Positions 9,732-19,202 are shown, counted from the first letter of the stretch. The stretch is DNA of 40,310 nucleotides from Hydrogenophaga sp. (GCA_030682835.1 JAUXNG010000089.1:1-40310); one strand, 5' to 3'. Notes: generated by a model not told the origin, from the letters alone. Numbers and translations are program-made.

Positions 9732-11539
9732 CAGTCTTGCACCTGCAGGATGGCGAGGAATGCTTCCTGGGGAACTTCGACGGAGCCAATCTGTTTCATG
9801 CGCTTCTTGCCTGCTTTCTGCTTTTCGAGGAGTTTGCGTTTGCGGCTGATGTCGCCGCCGTAGCATTTTGCCAGCACGTTTTTGCGCAAGGCCTTGATGG
9901 TTTCGCGTGCGATCACATTGCCGCCAATGGCCGCCTGAATCGCCACGTCGAACATCTGGCGGCTGATGATCTCGCGCATCTTGGCCACCACCGCACGGCC
10001 CCGGTATTGCGACTGCGACCGGTGCACGATGATGGACAGCGCGTCCACCTTCTCGCCGTTGAGCAGGATGTCGACCTTCACCACGTCTGCCGGCCGGTAT
10101 TCCTTGAATTCGTAATCCATCGAGGCGTAACCCCGGCTCACCGACTTGAGCTTGTCAAAGAAGTCCAGCACGATCTCGCCCAGGGGCATGTCGTAGGTGA
10201 GCATGACCTGCTTGCCGTGATAGGCCATGTTCAGCTGCATGCCGCGCTTCTGATTGGCCAGCGTCATCACCGCGCCCACGTATTCCTGCGGCATGTACAG
10301 GTGCACGGTGACGATGGGTTCGCGGATTTCTTCGAGGCGGCCCTGGTCCGGCATCTTGGAAGGGTTTTCCACCAGGATCACCTCGCCATCGGGCTTGACC
10401 ACCTGATAAACCACGCTCGGCGCGGTCGTGATCAGGTCCTGGTCGAACTCGCGTTCGAGGCGCTCCTGCACGATCTCCATGTGCAACAGGCCCAGGAAGC
10501 CGCAGCGAAAGCCGAAGCCCAGCGCCTGCGACACCTCGGGCTCGTACATCAGCGCAGCGTCGTTCAGCTTGAGCTTCTCCAGCGCGTCGCGCAGGCCGTC
10601 GTACTGGTTGGCCTCGGTCGGGTACAGGCCAGCGAACACCTGGGGCTGCACTTCCTTGAAGCCCGGCAGCGCTTCGCTTGCGGGGCCCAGGTTGTTCGGC
10701 AGCTTCTTTTCCAGCGTGATGGTGTCGCCCACCTTGGCGGCCTGCAGCTCCTTGATGCCGGCGATGATGAAGCCCACCTCCCCGGCATTGAGTGCTTCGC
10801 GCGGTTCGGTCGCGGGGGTGAACACGCCGAGGTTGTCGGCGTTGTACACCGTGTTGGTGGCCATCATCTTGAAGCGCTCGCCTCTGAGCAGGCGACCGTC
10901 GACCACGCGCACCAGCATCACCACGCCCACGTAGGCGTCGTACCAGCTGTCCACGATCATGGCGCGCAGCGGGGCATCGGGCTGGCCCTTGGGCGGTGGA
11001 ATGCGGGCCACCACCGCTTCCAGAATGTCTTCCACCCCCATACCGCTCTTGGCGGAGCAGGGAATGGCGTCGGTCGCATCGATGCCGATCACGTCCTCGA
11101 TCTCTGCCTTGGCGTTGTCCGGGTCGGCGTTGGGCAGATCCATCTTGTTGAGCACCGGCACCACTTCAACGCCCAGGTCGAGTGCGGTATAGCAGTTGGC
11201 AACCGTCTGCGCCTCCACGCCCTGGCTGGCGTCCACCACCAGCAGCGCGCCTTCGCAGGCCGAGAGCGAGCGACTGACTTCGTAGGAGAAGTCCACATGG
11301 CCGGGGGTGTCGATCAGATTGAGGTTGTAGACCTGTCCGTCTCGCGCCTTGTACCGGAGCGCAGCGGTCTGCGCCTTGATGGTGATGCCCCGCTCTTTTT
11401 CGATGTCCATCGAGTCCAGCACCTGCTCGCTCATCTCCCGGTCCGAGAGGCCGCCACAGAGGGAAATGATGCGATCTGCCAGGGTGGACTTGCCGTGGTC
11501 GATGTGGGCGATGATCGAGAAATTGCGGATGTGGTTCAT
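9731..11539 (-). CDS. lepA: Elongation factor 4 (LepA), ribosome-associated GTPase
   Basis: LepA is a translational GTPase related to EF-G, acting on the ribosome in initiation and back-translocation. The chosen product is 602 residues, starting [19 protein letters not shown], which matches the family start exactly. A 12-residue upstream extension from 11575 is possible but poorly supported. G1 is [10 protein letters not shown]3 DTPGHVDF, and G4 NKMDLP. The unique C-terminal domain ends with [18 protein letters not shown]. No good Shine-Dalgarno sequence is visible. It heads the leftward operon, with a promoter about 130 bases upstream and an intrinsic terminator lying between that promoter and the start codon. 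Confidence 0.97.
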   Translation of the reverse strand: MNHIRNFSIIAHIDHGKSTLADRIISLCGGLSDREMSEQVLDSMDIEKERGITIKAQTAALRYKARDGQVYNLNLIDTPGHVDFSYEVSRSLSACEGALLVVDASQGVEAQTVANCYTALDLGVEVVPVLNKMDLPNADPDNAKAEIEDVIGIDATDAIPCSAKSGMGVEDILEAVVARIPPPKGQPDAPLRAMIVDSWYDAYVGVVMLVRVVDGRLLRGERFKMMATNTVYNADNLGVFTPATEPREALNAGEVGFIIAGIKELQAAKVGDTITLEKKLPNNLGPASEALPGFKEVQPQVFAGLYPTEANQYDGLRDALEKLKLNDAALMYEPEVSQALGFGFRCGFLGLLHMEIVQERLEREFDQDLITTAPSVVYQVVKPDGEVILVENPSKMPDQGRLEEIREPIVTVHLYMPQEYVGAVMTLANQKRGMQLNMAYHGKQVMLTYDMPLGEIVLDFFDKLKSVSRGYASMDYEFKEYRPADVVKVDILLNGEKVDALSIIVHRSQSQYRGRAVVAKMREIISRQMFDVAIQAAIGGNVIARETIKALRKNVLAKCYGGDISRKRKLLEKQKAGKKRMKQIGSVEVPQEAFLAILQVQD

Positions 11540-11598
11540 CGAGGAAAACAGCTCAGCCAAAAGGAAAAGACACATCTGCCAGCGGCGGCAGGAACCAT

Positions 11599-11629
11599 AA
11601 AAAAGGGCGCGTCATGGTCTGACGCGCCC
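11599..11629 (-). terminator. Intrinsic terminator in the lepA leader
   Basis: Read leftward, GGGCGCGTCA and TGACGCGCCC form a perfect ten-base-pair stem with a five-base loop, directly followed by six T residues. It lies about 60 bases upstream of the lepA ATG and about 30-40 bases downstream of the predicted lepA transcription start. It may end transcripts from the rpoE-degP operon, attenuate lepA, or do both. Confidence 0.85.
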
Positions 11630-11669
11630 GGAACCAACAATCAAGGGCAACTGCGATAGTTGGGGTTTC

Positions 11670-11697
11670 ATTGTAGGCAAAAAGCCCGGAATGCCAA
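11670..11697 (-). promoter_or_regulatory. Sigma-70-type promoter upstream of lepA
   Basis: On the minus strand TTGGCA (11697-11692) and TACAAT (11675-11670) are separated by 16 bases. Each matches five of six consensus positions. Transcription would start near 11663, giving a leader of about 125 bases that includes the terminator hairpin at 11605-11629. Confidence 0.65.
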
Positions 11698-11700
11698 CCC

Positions 11701-11853
11701 TCAAGCACCGCGAGAGGGCACGTTGCAACCCAGCAACGACCCATTTATCCACAGGTTGGACACAGGATGTTCGCTGCCCGCCGCCTCGCTCTCGGCACGA
11801 GCCACCAAAGGGACTTGGCGGCTTCCACATGCTGAACAAGGGGTGGTCGGCAT
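11701..11853 (-). CDS. Doubtful small ORF between degP and lepA, with a CxxC motif
   Basis: A 50-residue open frame starting MPTTPCSACGSRQVPL lies alone in the roughly 500-base gap between degP and lepA. It has a CSACG zinc-knuckle-like start and no other recognisable motif. An in-frame GTG lies two codons upstream. The only ribosome-binding candidate is a weak GGA. Another frame is also open over the same bases (61 codons), which argues against strong coding constraint. Its stop lies just upstream of the lepA -35 box. I do not recognise a family and cannot exclude chance. Confidence 0.2.
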   Translation of the reverse strand: MPTTPCSACGSRQVPLVARAESEAAGSEHPVSNLWINGSLLGCNVPSRGA

Positions 11854-12042
11854 CGACACAATAAGCGTCCGTTGGATAGCATTTTAACGAATTCGGTCAA
11901 CAAACGCGCTGGTGAGTCAGCGAACACTCACTTTTTGGTACCCGGTCTGCACATGACAGGTGTGGCTTCAAGGCCACTTTCAAGGTCGATACCCCGACCA
12001 GCGCGTGGGTTATTCGAGCCCCCGCGCTGCCGGGCCAGCGGC

Positions 12043-13569
12043 TCAGCGGCTGGGCCGGATCACAGCGTACTGCGCCCACTCGCCGCGGCGGAAGAGCACG
12101 TTCACGGGGCGCGATTTGTCCAGACGGGCCAGGGCGGCTTCCAGATCCTTCACGCTGGCGACCTCCACATTGGCCACGGCCACGATCACGTCGCCTTCGC
12201 GCAAGCCTGCGCGAGCCGCCGGGCCTTCCGCCCCATCGATGCGCACGCCACCCTTCACATTCAGCTCTTTCTTCTCGGCGGCGGTCAGCTCACCCAGGGT
12301 GAGGCCGAGCGAGGGAGCCGCACCGGCCGCTGGCGGCCGGGGTGTCTCGGGCGCAGCGGCGCGGCGCTGCGGCTGTTCAGGCTCCAGCTCGGCCACGGTC
12401 ACCGCCAGGTCGCGTTGGCTGCCGCGGCGGAACACGGTCATCGTGCTCTTGTTGCCGGGCTTGGTGTTGCCGACCAGGCGAGGGAGATCCACGGAACGGT
12501 CGATCTCCTTGCCGTCGAATTTCAGGATGATGTCGCCGGGCTCCACACCCGCCTTGGCAGCGGGCGAATTGGGCTCGACACCCCGCACCAGCGCGCCCTT
12601 GGGCTGCCCCAGCCCGATGGACTCTGCCACTTCCTTGCTGACCTGGTCGATCTGCACGCCAATGCGGCCACGGGTGACACGCCCTGATGTGCGGATCTGG
12701 TCCGACACGCGCACCGCCTCGTCGATCGGAATGGCGAACGAAATGCCCTGGAAACCCCCCGAGCGCGAGTAGATCTGGCTGTTGATGCCAACCACCTCGC
12801 CCCGCATATTGATCAGCGGCCCGCCCGAATTTCCGGGGTTGATCGCCACATCGGTCTGGATGAACGGCAGGAAGTCGCCTGTGTCGCGCTTCTTCGCACT
12901 CACGATACCGGCGGTGACGGTGTTTTCCAGGCCGAACGGTGAGCCGATGGCCATCACCCATTCGCCCACCCGCAGGCGGTTCACGTCACCGATCTTCACG
13001 GCGGTGAGGCCGGTCGCCTCGATCTTCACCACGGCCACGTCGGTCCGCTTGTCGGCACCCACCAGGCGGGCCTTGAATTCGCGCTTGTCGGGCAGTGTGA
13101 CGATCAGCTCGTCCGCCCCGTCGACCACGTGTGCATTGGTCATGATCAGGCCATCGGCGCTCAGCACAAAGCCCGAGCCCACGCCACGCGGCTGGGCCTC
13201 GCCCGGAGGGCCGCCACGGTCGCTGCGCGGTCCGCGCGGCGTCAGTCCCGGCGGCACCGGAATGCCGAAGCGACGGAAGAACTCCAGCATCTGCTCATCT
13301 GCGCCCGGCCCTGCCTCGGCGTTGGCGTTGGCCCGCTCCAGCGTGCGGATGTTGACCACCGAAGGTCCCACCATATCCACCAGATCGGTGAAATCGGGCA
13401 AGCCGCGGACGCTGGGCGCAACCGGCACGACTGCGGCCTGCGCCTGTGCGGCCGTCGGCACCACCAGCAGGGTGGCCGAGCCACCAGCCACCAGTGCGCC
13501 ACTGCACAGCAGGGCCATCAGTGGCGAACGCACGGAATGCAGGGAACGGTTCAGGGGACGAAACGTCAT
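12043..13569 (-). CDS. degP: Periplasmic serine protease of the DegP/MucD (Do) family
   Basis: A quality-control protease and chaperone of the periplasm. The product has 508 residues from the ATG at 13569, which AAAGGA precedes by five bases; an ATG two codons earlier has its site too close. A signal peptide covers the first 45 residues or so, ending TAAQAQA. The catalytic triad is His147 (TNAHVV), Asp177 (RTDVAVVKI) and Ser248 (NPGNSGGPL). Two PDZ domains follow (about 280-375 and 405-500), linked by a proline/alanine-rich stretch. Following rseB downstream of rpoE, it matches the algU-mucABD arrangement, so control by the envelope-stress sigma factor is likely. Confidence 0.95.
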   Translation of the reverse strand: MTFRPLNRSLHSVRSPLMALLCSGALVAGGSATLLVVPTAAQAQAAVVPVAPSVRGLPDFTDLVDMVGPSVVNIRTLERANANAEAGPGADEQMLEFFRRFGIPVPPGLTPRGPRSDRGGPPGEAQPRGVGSGFVLSADGLIMTNAHVVDGADELIVTLPDKREFKARLVGADKRTDVAVVKIEATGLTAVKIGDVNRLRVGEWVMAIGSPFGLENTVTAGIVSAKKRDTGDFLPFIQTDVAINPGNSGGPLINMRGEVVGINSQIYSRSGGFQGISFAIPIDEAVRVSDQIRTSGRVTRGRIGVQIDQVSKEVAESIGLGQPKGALVRGVEPNSPAAKAGVEPGDIILKFDGKEIDRSVDLPRLVGNTKPGNKSTMTVFRRGSQRDLAVTVAELEPEQPQRRAAAPETPRPPAAGAAPSLGLTLGELTAAEKKELNVKGGVRIDGAEGPAARAGLREGDVIVAVANVEVASVKDLEAALARLDKSRPVNVLFRRGEWAQYAVIRPSR

Positions 13570-13647
13570 GGTCATCCTTTACACAAGTGCAGGAACACAA
13601 ACGAAAAACTGGCGGGGAGCTGCCCGGCCGGGCGCAAAGGGCTGTGC

Positions 13648-14733
13648 CTAGCGGGCACGTTCCAGCGCCTGCGCGAAGCGCGCGAGGGTGGACGCCGGCA
13701 CTTCGCCCATGGCCGTCAGCCAGTGGTTGCCGATGCGCCGGGTGACCGAGTGCGTGGCACCCGTCACTGCAGTTTTCTCGGCGCCATGGCGCTGCGCGTC
13801 GTATGCCTCGACGAACAGCGAGACCGAGGCCAGACCATCCGAGTAGACGCACTGCATGGGCGACGGGCCCGCGGTGGCTGCCAGCACGTCTCGCGCCTGG
13901 CAGCTCATGGGCAGAAAGCCCGGCACACTGGCCTTGAGTTGCCAGCCTTCCTTTTCAAGGCTCGTCTTGCGCAGCGATGGTCGCTGCACGTCGTAGCCTT
14001 TGGTGTCATTCATCTGGCGGCTGAGCTTCTCCATGCTCACCGGCGCGTCCATCTGCAATTCTGAAAAAGCCAGCTGTTCCAGCACGGCGCCCTGTTCGCC
14101 CAACGTCTGCAGCTTCACCACGAGCCCGGTCTTCTTTTCGGACCAGACGCGGTAACCAAAACGCAGCGCATCACGGGGGACGATCTCCACCACGTCGGCC
14201 AGGTGGCCAGCGACGCGTTCCGACCCGGTCTCGCGCACGCCATAAAACTCGGGAATGGCGTTGGCCGGGGTGCGCAGCAGGTCCGGGAACAGGCCCAGCG
14301 AATCGCGCTTTTCCACCAGCGCGGTGCGGGTCTCGGGCACGAAGGTGATCACCTCGTTGTTGCGCCGGATGGTGCTGCGCGCCGCGCCGGTGAGGGTGTC
14401 CACCCGCTCCATCTGCTGCACACCGTCGCACACATGCCAGATGCGGGACGCCGACATGCTGGAGCCGGCCGACACCACCAGCGTGCCCATGTAGGCCCGC
14501 TGGCGCGACGCATCATGCATGCGCATGAGCCAGTCGTTCACGGTACGCGAGGGGGTGGCCGAGGCCGGGGCGTTCGTCTGCCCGTGCGCTGGCGCCACGA
14601 ACCCCGTCACCAGGGCGAGCAGGGCCGCCATTGACCAGCGGCGAACGTCGCGTGTGGCCCGAGCGCCCGACAGACGCGGGTTCACCCGCGTGTGGGCGTT
14701 CAACAAGGCATCAGCAGCAAAGGCGAGCGTCAT
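13648..14733 (-). CDS. rseB: Periplasmic sigma-E regulator RseB/MucB
   Basis: RseB binds the periplasmic part of the anti-sigma factor RseA and protects it from proteolysis until mislocalised lipoproteins or LPS displace it. The product has 361 residues. A basic N-terminal stretch precedes a signal-like segment (about residues 33-51, ending APAHGQ). The MucB/RseB body follows, with DWLMRMHDASRQRAYMGTL, RVDTLTG and the C-terminal VTRRIGNHWLTAMGEVP. An alternative ATG at residue 35 would give a more conventional signal peptide; neither start has a good ribosome binding site. It lies five bases after rseA and 78 before degP. Confidence 0.93.
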   Translation of the reverse strand: MTLAFAADALLNAHTRVNPRLSGARATRDVRRWSMAALLALVTGFVAPAHGQTNAPASATPSRTVNDWLMRMHDASRQRAYMGTLVVSAGSSMSASRIWHVCDGVQQMERVDTLTGAARSTIRRNNEVITFVPETRTALVEKRDSLGLFPDLLRTPANAIPEFYGVRETGSERVAGHLADVVEIVPRDALRFGYRVWSEKKTGLVVKLQTLGEQGAVLEQLAFSELQMDAPVSMEKLSRQMNDTKGYDVQRPSLRKTSLEKEGWQLKASVPGFLPMSCQARDVLAATAGPSPMQCVYSDGLASVSLFVEAYDAQRHGAEKTAVTGATHSVTRRIGNHWLTAMGEVPASTLARFAQALERAR

Positions 14734-14738
14734 GTCGT

Positions 14739-15455
14739 TCAGCGTCCGGGAGCGTCGTAGGTGGCGTTGCGCAGGAAACCGGCCGGCATCTGCAGGGCAG
14801 ACATGCCACCGTACTGGCGGTGCTCGGCCAGACGCTCTTCCAGCTGCGCGTCGCGAATCACCATGCCCTGGGGCGTGCTCACCAGCACCTCCTGCGTGGG
14901 TGGCGAGGTGAGCGCAGCGGCGGGCGGCTGCGTGGCAACCGACGGGTTGTCGAGCAAGGCCATCTGACCACCGCTGGCGGGGTTGCCAGCGCTGCCGGGC
15001 GCAGTTCCCAGCAGTGTCCAGCTGACGGCCATCACCGCGGCCAGCGAGGCGAAGCCGGCAACCATCTTCCAGCGAAACACGGCGTCGTTGGCTGCGGGGG
15101 CTCGCACGTGACCCGCCACCGGTAAAACGGCCAAAGGCTGTGGCACCACAGTGGGCAGCGGACGGGCCTCTTCAGCCGCCAGCCGCTTGCGCACCCCGGC
15201 CAGGAAATCGGCCGGTGCCTGGGCGGCGAGCACACTGGGCGAGCCGCGCAGGACATCGCCAATCACGTGGTAGCTGGCCCATTGGGCTGTCCACCCATCG
15301 TCGTCCGTGCCGGCCGAGGTCAGGCACTGTTCCCATTCGTCGTCGGTGTGCAACTCGCCGTCCACCAGAGCGGAAAGGGCCGAGGTGGGCAGCTCATTGG
15401 CCTCGCCCGACGGGGTGGCGGGCGTATGCAGCGTGTGTTCCTGGGCGGCGTTCAT
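14739..15455 (-). CDS. rseA: Anti-sigma-E factor RseA/MucA-like
   Basis: A single-pass inner-membrane protein of 238 residues that sequesters RpoE. The cytoplasmic N-terminal domain shows the family pattern SALVDGELHTDDEWEQCL, then WASYHVIGDVLRG. A transmembrane segment lies near residues 130-150 (MVAGFASLAAVMAVSWTLL). The periplasmic C-terminal part contains EERLAEHRQYGGMSALQ, the usual RseB-contact type of tail. It is encoded between rpoE (56 bases upstream) and rseB (5 bases downstream), so sensor, sigma factor and regulator are co-expressed. Confidence 0.93.
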   Translation of the reverse strand: MNAAQEHTLHTPATPSGEANELPTSALSALVDGELHTDDEWEQCLTSAGTDDDGWTAQWASYHVIGDVLRGSPSVLAAQAPADFLAGVRKRLAAEEARPLPTVVPQPLAVLPVAGHVRAPAANDAVFRWKMVAGFASLAAVMAVSWTLLGTAPGSAGNPASGGQMALLDNPSVATQPPAAALTSPPTQEVLVSTPQGMVIRDAQLEERLAEHRQYGGMSALQMPAGFLRNATYDAPGR

Positions 15456-15511
15456 TGTTCAGGTTCCATAAATCCGGGTAGTGGCAGGCTCAAGAAGCAT
15501 GCGGTCTGGCA

Positions 15512-16156
15512 CTACCAGCGTTTGCCCGTCTGGCGGTCCAACATGGGCTTGATTCGTGCAGAGATCGCTTCCCGCGCCCGGAAGATGCGGGAACGCACGG
15601 TTCCGATGGGGCATTCCAGTGCCTGGGCAATCTCTTCATAACTCAAGCCCTCAATCTCCCTCAGGGAAATCGCCATGCGCAACTCTTCAGGCAGTGCATC
15701 CATGGCCGCGTTGACCGCTTGTGCGATCTCCTTGCTGGCCAGCACCGCCTCGGGCGTCTCGTTGTCAGCGACGTTCGAATTTAGTTCGCGATCGGACGAG
15801 GAAGTTTCATCATCGTCCGCTGATTTCATCTGCGACTGGAAGACCAGCGGATCGCGTTTGAGTTCCATCAGCTGTTTCTTGGCCGTGTTCACCGCGATGC
15901 GGTAGAGCCAGGTGTAGAACTGAGCGTCACCCCGGAACTGGGCCAGCGCGCGGTAGGCGCGGATGAAGGTTTCCTGTGCGATGTCCTGCACCAGGTCGCT
16001 GTCGCGCACCATGCGGCCGATGAGGCGCTCCACCCGGCGCTGGTACTTGATCACCAGCATTTCGAACGCGCGCTGCTCGCCCGCCAGCGTGCGCTGCACC
16101 AGCATGACGTCGCTGTCGGGCGGCTGCGGAGAAATGTGGTCTTCTTCAGGTGTCAT
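15512..16156 (-). CDS. rpoE: ECF RNA polymerase sigma factor RpoE (AlgU type)
   Basis: The extracytoplasmic-stress sigma factor. The chosen product has 214 residues starting MTPEEDHISPQPP. An in-frame extension to 16219 adds 21 residues without family resemblance. Region 2 is seen in FEMLVIKYQRRVERLIGRMV and DIAQETFIRAYRALAQFRG. Region 4 is seen in LREIEGLSYEEIAQALECP, followed by GTVRSRIFRAREA. The linker between regions 2 and 4 is acidic and serine-rich (about residues 105-145) and somewhat longer than in E. coli. It heads the rpoE-rseA-rseB-degP module, and autoregulation is expected. No convincing sigma-E promoter (GAACTT/TCTGA) was found in the 66 bases upstream. Confidence 0.95.
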   Translation of the reverse strand: MTPEEDHISPQPPDSDVMLVQRTLAGEQRAFEMLVIKYQRRVERLIGRMVRDSDLVQDIAQETFIRAYRALAQFRGDAQFYTWLYRIAVNTAKKQLMELKRDPLVFQSQMKSADDDETSSSDRELNSNVADNETPEAVLASKEIAQAVNAAMDALPEELRMAISLREIEGLSYEEIAQALECPIGTVRSRIFRAREAISARIKPMLDRQTGKRW

Positions 16157-16222
16157 GCGCGGCGAAATATAACCCACCCCCAGGCGGGCATGCGAAGGTG
16201 TTGCGGGATTCCATGGCACCCA

Positions 16223-16708
16223 TCATGCCTGCGTCGCGCGCAGCGCCCGGCGCAGGTCGCTCCAGCGCGCCGGATCGCGACCCGCCTCGACCCACACCCA
16301 TCGGTGCATGGCGTCGGGGTTGCGCAGGCGCAGCAGGGCACGCTGCTGCAGATCGAGCACCAGCTCCACCCGCTGCAGAGGTGCGCCGTCCTCGTGCGCG
16401 GCACTGCACCAGCGCCACACCCCCGCGCCCGAGGGGGCCGCGCCCAGTGCATCCCACTGCAGCAGACCCTGTGGCGTGCGGTGCCAGCTGCGCCAGGCGA
16501 ACAGCGCCCAGCCAAGCCAGGCCGCAGCCCCCGCAGCGCCCGCCGACACACGTGCGCCGTGGCCTGGCGGGCCCTCCACTCGAAGCGGCAGCAGCGTCCA
16601 CCACCAGGACACCAGCACGCCCAGCGCGAGGCACCCCAGCACCAGCAACGCGCCCGCGTAGAAACGGCAACGCCCCACCGGGTACAGCACCGATGGGGCG
16701 TTGCGCAT
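16223..16708 (-). CDS. Hypothetical membrane protein between fabF and rpoE
   Basis: A protein of 161 residues not assigned to a named family. Two hydrophobic stretches (about 16-40, FYAGALLVLGCLALGVLVSW, and about 53-72) suggest two transmembrane helices with a short periplasmic loop. The remaining roughly 90 residues are soluble and rich in Trp, Arg and Leu, with QRVELVLDLQQRALLRL and MHRWVWVEAGRDPARW. The Arg-Trp pattern recalls the small YgfX/CptA-like membrane proteins, but this is only an impression. It lies 35 bases after fabF and 66 before rpoE on the same strand, suggesting co-transcription with the stress module. Confidence 0.75.
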   Translation of the reverse strand: MRNAPSVLYPVGRCRFYAGALLVLGCLALGVLVSWWWTLLPLRVEGPPGHGARVSAGAAGAAAWLGWALFAWRSWHRTPQGLLQWDALGAAPSGAGVWRWCSAAHEDGAPLQRVELVLDLQQRALLRLRNPDAMHRWVWVEAGRDPARWSDLRRALRATQA

Positions 16709-16743
16709 GGGTTGGCGAGGGAAGCGCTGTCGTCAACCGGTGG

Positions 16744-17988
16744 TCAGACGCGACGGAACACCAGCGTGCCGTTCGTGCCACCAAAGCCAAAGTTGTTCTT
16801 TACCGCCACGTCGATCTTCATGTCGCGCGCCGTGTTGGCGCAGTAGTCCAGGTCGCATTCGGGGTCCTGGTTGAAAATGTTGATGGTCGGCGGGCTCTTC
16901 TGGTGGTGCACAGCGAGCACGGTGAACACGCTTTCGATGCCGCCCGCGCCGCCCAGCAGATGCCCGGTCATGGACTTTGTGGAGTTCACCACCGCCTTGC
17001 GGGCGTGGTCTCCCAGCGCGGCTTTGATGGCGTTGGTCTCGTTCACGTCACCGAGCGGGGTCGAAGTACCGTGGGCGTTGAGGTAATCCACCTGATCGGG
17101 GTTCACGCCCGCGTTGCGCATCGCATTCACCATGGCGCGGCGTGGGCCGTCCATGTTGGGTGCGGTCATGTGCCCGGCGTCGGCACTCATGCCATAACCC
17201 GAGAGCTCGGCATAGATCTTGGCGCCGCGGGCCTTGGCGTGCTCGTACTCCTCCAGCACCATCACGCCGGCGCCCTCGCCCAGCACAAATCCGTCGCGGT
17301 CCTTGTCCCAGGGGCGGGACGCGGTGGCCGGGTCGTCGTTGCGAGTGGACAGTGCCCGCATGGCGGCAAAACCACCCACGCCGAGTGGCGACACGGTGGA
17401 TTCAGATCCCCCGGCCACGATCACGTCGGCGTCACCGTACTCGATCTTGCGAGCCGCTTCACCAATGCAGTGAAGCCCGGTGGTGCAGGCGGTCACGACA
17501 GCGAGGTTCGGCCCCTTGAAGCCGAAACGCATCGACACATGGCCCGCGATCATGTTGATGATCGAGGCGGGCACGAAAAACGGCGAGATGCGGCGCGGAC
17601 CACGGCTCACATACTCGGCGTGGGTTTCCTCGATCAGCGGCAGACCGCCGATACCCGAGCCGATGATGCAGCCGATGCGGTTGGCCAGCTCTTCGTCGAG
17701 CGCCTCGCCCACGGGCAGCCCGGAATCGACCACCGCCTGGTGGGCAGCGGCAATACCGTAATGAATGAATTGATCCATCGAGCGCGCTTCTTTGGCGCTG
17801 ATGTACGACTCCAGGTCAAAACCCTTCACCTCGCCCGCAATCTTGCAGGAGAAGGCAGAAGTGTCAAACCGGGTGATCAGGTCGATGCCGGAGCGACCGG
17901 CAAGGAGATTGGCCCAGGCGTCTGCCACCGTGTTGCCCACGGGGCTGATGCAACCCAGGCCGGTCACGACAACGCGACGTCGGCTCAT
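16744..17988 (-). CDS. fabF: 3-oxoacyl-ACP synthase II
   Basis: FabF elongates acyl-ACP with malonyl-ACP in fatty-acid synthesis, including the temperature-responsive C16:1 to C18:1 step in E. coli. The product has 414 residues. The Cys-His-His triad is intact: Cys168 ([10 protein letters not shown]), His306 ([11 protein letters not shown]) and His343 ([13 protein letters not shown]). The thiolase-fold C terminus [14 protein letters not shown] is normal. It follows acpP on the minus strand with a 94-base gap containing a nested hairpin. It is the last fab gene of the cluster. Confidence 0.97.
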   Translation of the reverse strand: MSRRRVVVTGLGCISPVGNTVADAWANLLAGRSGIDLITRFDTSAFSCKIAGEVKGFDLESYISAKEARSMDQFIHYGIAAAHQAVVDSGLPVGEALDEELANRIGCIIGSGIGGLPLIEETHAEYVSRGPRRISPFFVPASIINMIAGHVSMRFGFKGPNLAVVTACTTGLHCIGEAARKIEYGDADVIVAGGSESTVSPLGVGGFAAMRALSTRNDDPATASRPWDKDRDGFVLGEGAGVMVLEEYEHAKARGAKIYAELSGYGMSADAGHMTAPNMDGPRRAMVNAMRNAGVNPDQVDYLNAHGTSTPLGDVNETNAIKAALGDHARKAVVNSTKSMTGHLLGGAGGIESVFTVLAVHHQKSPPTINIFNQDPECDLDYCANTARDMKIDVAVKNNFGFGGTNGTLVFRRV

Positions 17989-18028
17989 GAATGTCCCTCA
18001 CGCTCTTGTTTGCGTGTGATGCGCTGCC

Positions 18029-18056
18029 ACCCCGTGGGGCTCAGCCCTCTTGGGGT
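18029..18056 (-). promoter_or_regulatory. Nested hairpin between acpP and fabF
   Basis: ACCCC/GGGGT arms enclose a GGGC-TGA-GCCC inner stem in the acpP-fabF spacer. No T-run follows on the minus strand. A structure here could set the large difference in expression normally seen between ACP and FabF, by stabilising the acpP message or slowing polymerase. This role is inferred. Confidence 0.4.
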
Positions 18057-18082
18057 GACCGTGCGTTGGCCCATGGAATGGC

Positions 18083-18406
<324 letters not shown>

Positions 18407-18440
18407 TTATCGGCGCGGGAAATCAGTTGCAGGGCCAGGG

Positions 18441-19202
18441 TCAGGCCATGAACATGCCGCCATTGACGTGCAGTTCCTGACCCGTCACGTAGCCCGCCTG
18501 GGGGCTGGCGAGGTAGGCGACTGCGTGGGCAATGTCGGCCGGTTTGCCCAGGTGGCCCAGGGGAATCTGGCCCAGCAGCGCCTTTTGCTGCTCTTCGGGC
18601 AGCGAAGCCGTCATGTCGGTGTCGATGAAACCCGGGGCGACGCAGTTGACCGTGATCTGGCGGCTACCCAGCTCACGGGCCAGCGCACGCGTCATACCGG
18701 CCACGCCGGCCTTGGCGGCCGCGTAGTTGGCCTGGCCCGGGTTGCCCGCGGCACCCACCACGCTGGTGATGCTGATGATGCGGCCGTAGCGTTGCTTCAT
18801 CATGGGGCGGATCACCGCCCGGCTCATGCGGAAGACTGCCTTCAGGTTGGTGTCGAGCACGGCATCCCAGTCGTCGTCCTTCAGACGCATGGCGAGCATG
18901 TCGCGCGTGATGCCGGCGTTGTTCACCAGCACCTGCAGGCCGCCGTGCGCCTTGACGATCTCGTCGATCAGCGCCTCGGCCGCCTGGGCATCGTTCACAT
19001 CGAGCCGGGCACCCCGGCAAGCCTCGGCGGCGCCGCTCACGCCTTGCAGGGCTGCACCGATGCGGGCGGCGCCCTCATCGCTGGTGGCGGTGCCGATCAC
19101 GACCACCCCGCGGGCGGCCAGTTCGTGAGCGATGGCCGCGCCAATGCCGCGCGACGCACCCGTGACGAGGGCCACCTGGCCCGCCAGTTTCTGTTCAGAC
19201 AT
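18441..19202 (-). CDS. fabG: 3-oxoacyl-ACP reductase
   Basis: FabG reduces 3-oxoacyl-ACP to 3-hydroxyacyl-ACP with NADPH. The product has 253 residues and is a classical short-chain dehydrogenase. The cofactor loop is TGASRGIG (14-21). NNAG lies at 94-97. The catalytic Ser147, Tyr160 and Lys164 occur in SITSVVG and NYAAAKAG. The C-terminal GQELHVNGGMFMA is typical. It is 14 bases after fabD, and its start is unambiguous. Confidence 0.97.
   Translation of the reverse strand: MSEQKLAGQVALVTGASRGIGAAIAHELAARGVVVIGTATSDEGAARIGAALQGVSGAAEACRGARLDVNDAQAAEALIDEIVKAHGGLQVLVNNAGITRDMLAMRLKDDDWDAVLDTNLKAVFRMSRAVIRPMMKQRYGRIISITSVVGAAGNPGQANYAAAKAGVAGMTRALARELGSRQITVNCVAPGFIDTDMTASLPEEQQKALLGQIPLGHLGKPADIAHAVAYLASPQAGYVTGQELHVNGGMFMA

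Larger units (their letters stand above)
11540..12042. other. Long intergenic region between degP and lepA
   Basis: This gap of about 500 bases holds, in the leftward direction, an imperfect inverted repeat over the degP stop (12030-12058), a TAAAAT -10-like box at 11886-11881, the doubtful 50-codon ORF, the lepA promoter and the lepA leader terminator. A small palindrome GTGAGT/ACTCAC at 11912-11931 followed by five T reads as a weak terminator only on the plus strand, where no gene precedes it. No RNA gene was recognised. Confidence 0.6.

Noticed and set aside
9737..11659. A 640-codon open frame on the plus strand opposite lepA
   Set aside because: It mirrors lepA codon structure, is rich in His/Val/Gln as GC-rich antisense frames usually are, and shows no family motif.
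11912..11936. GTGAGT/ACTCAC hairpin followed by five T on the plus strand
   Set aside because: The stem is only six base pairs, and no plus-strand gene precedes it, so a terminator function is unlikely.
13622..13633. GCCCGGCCGGGC palindrome between rseB and degP as an operator
   Set aside because: Self-complementary GC strings of this length arise easily at this base composition; no second copy or promoter was found with it.
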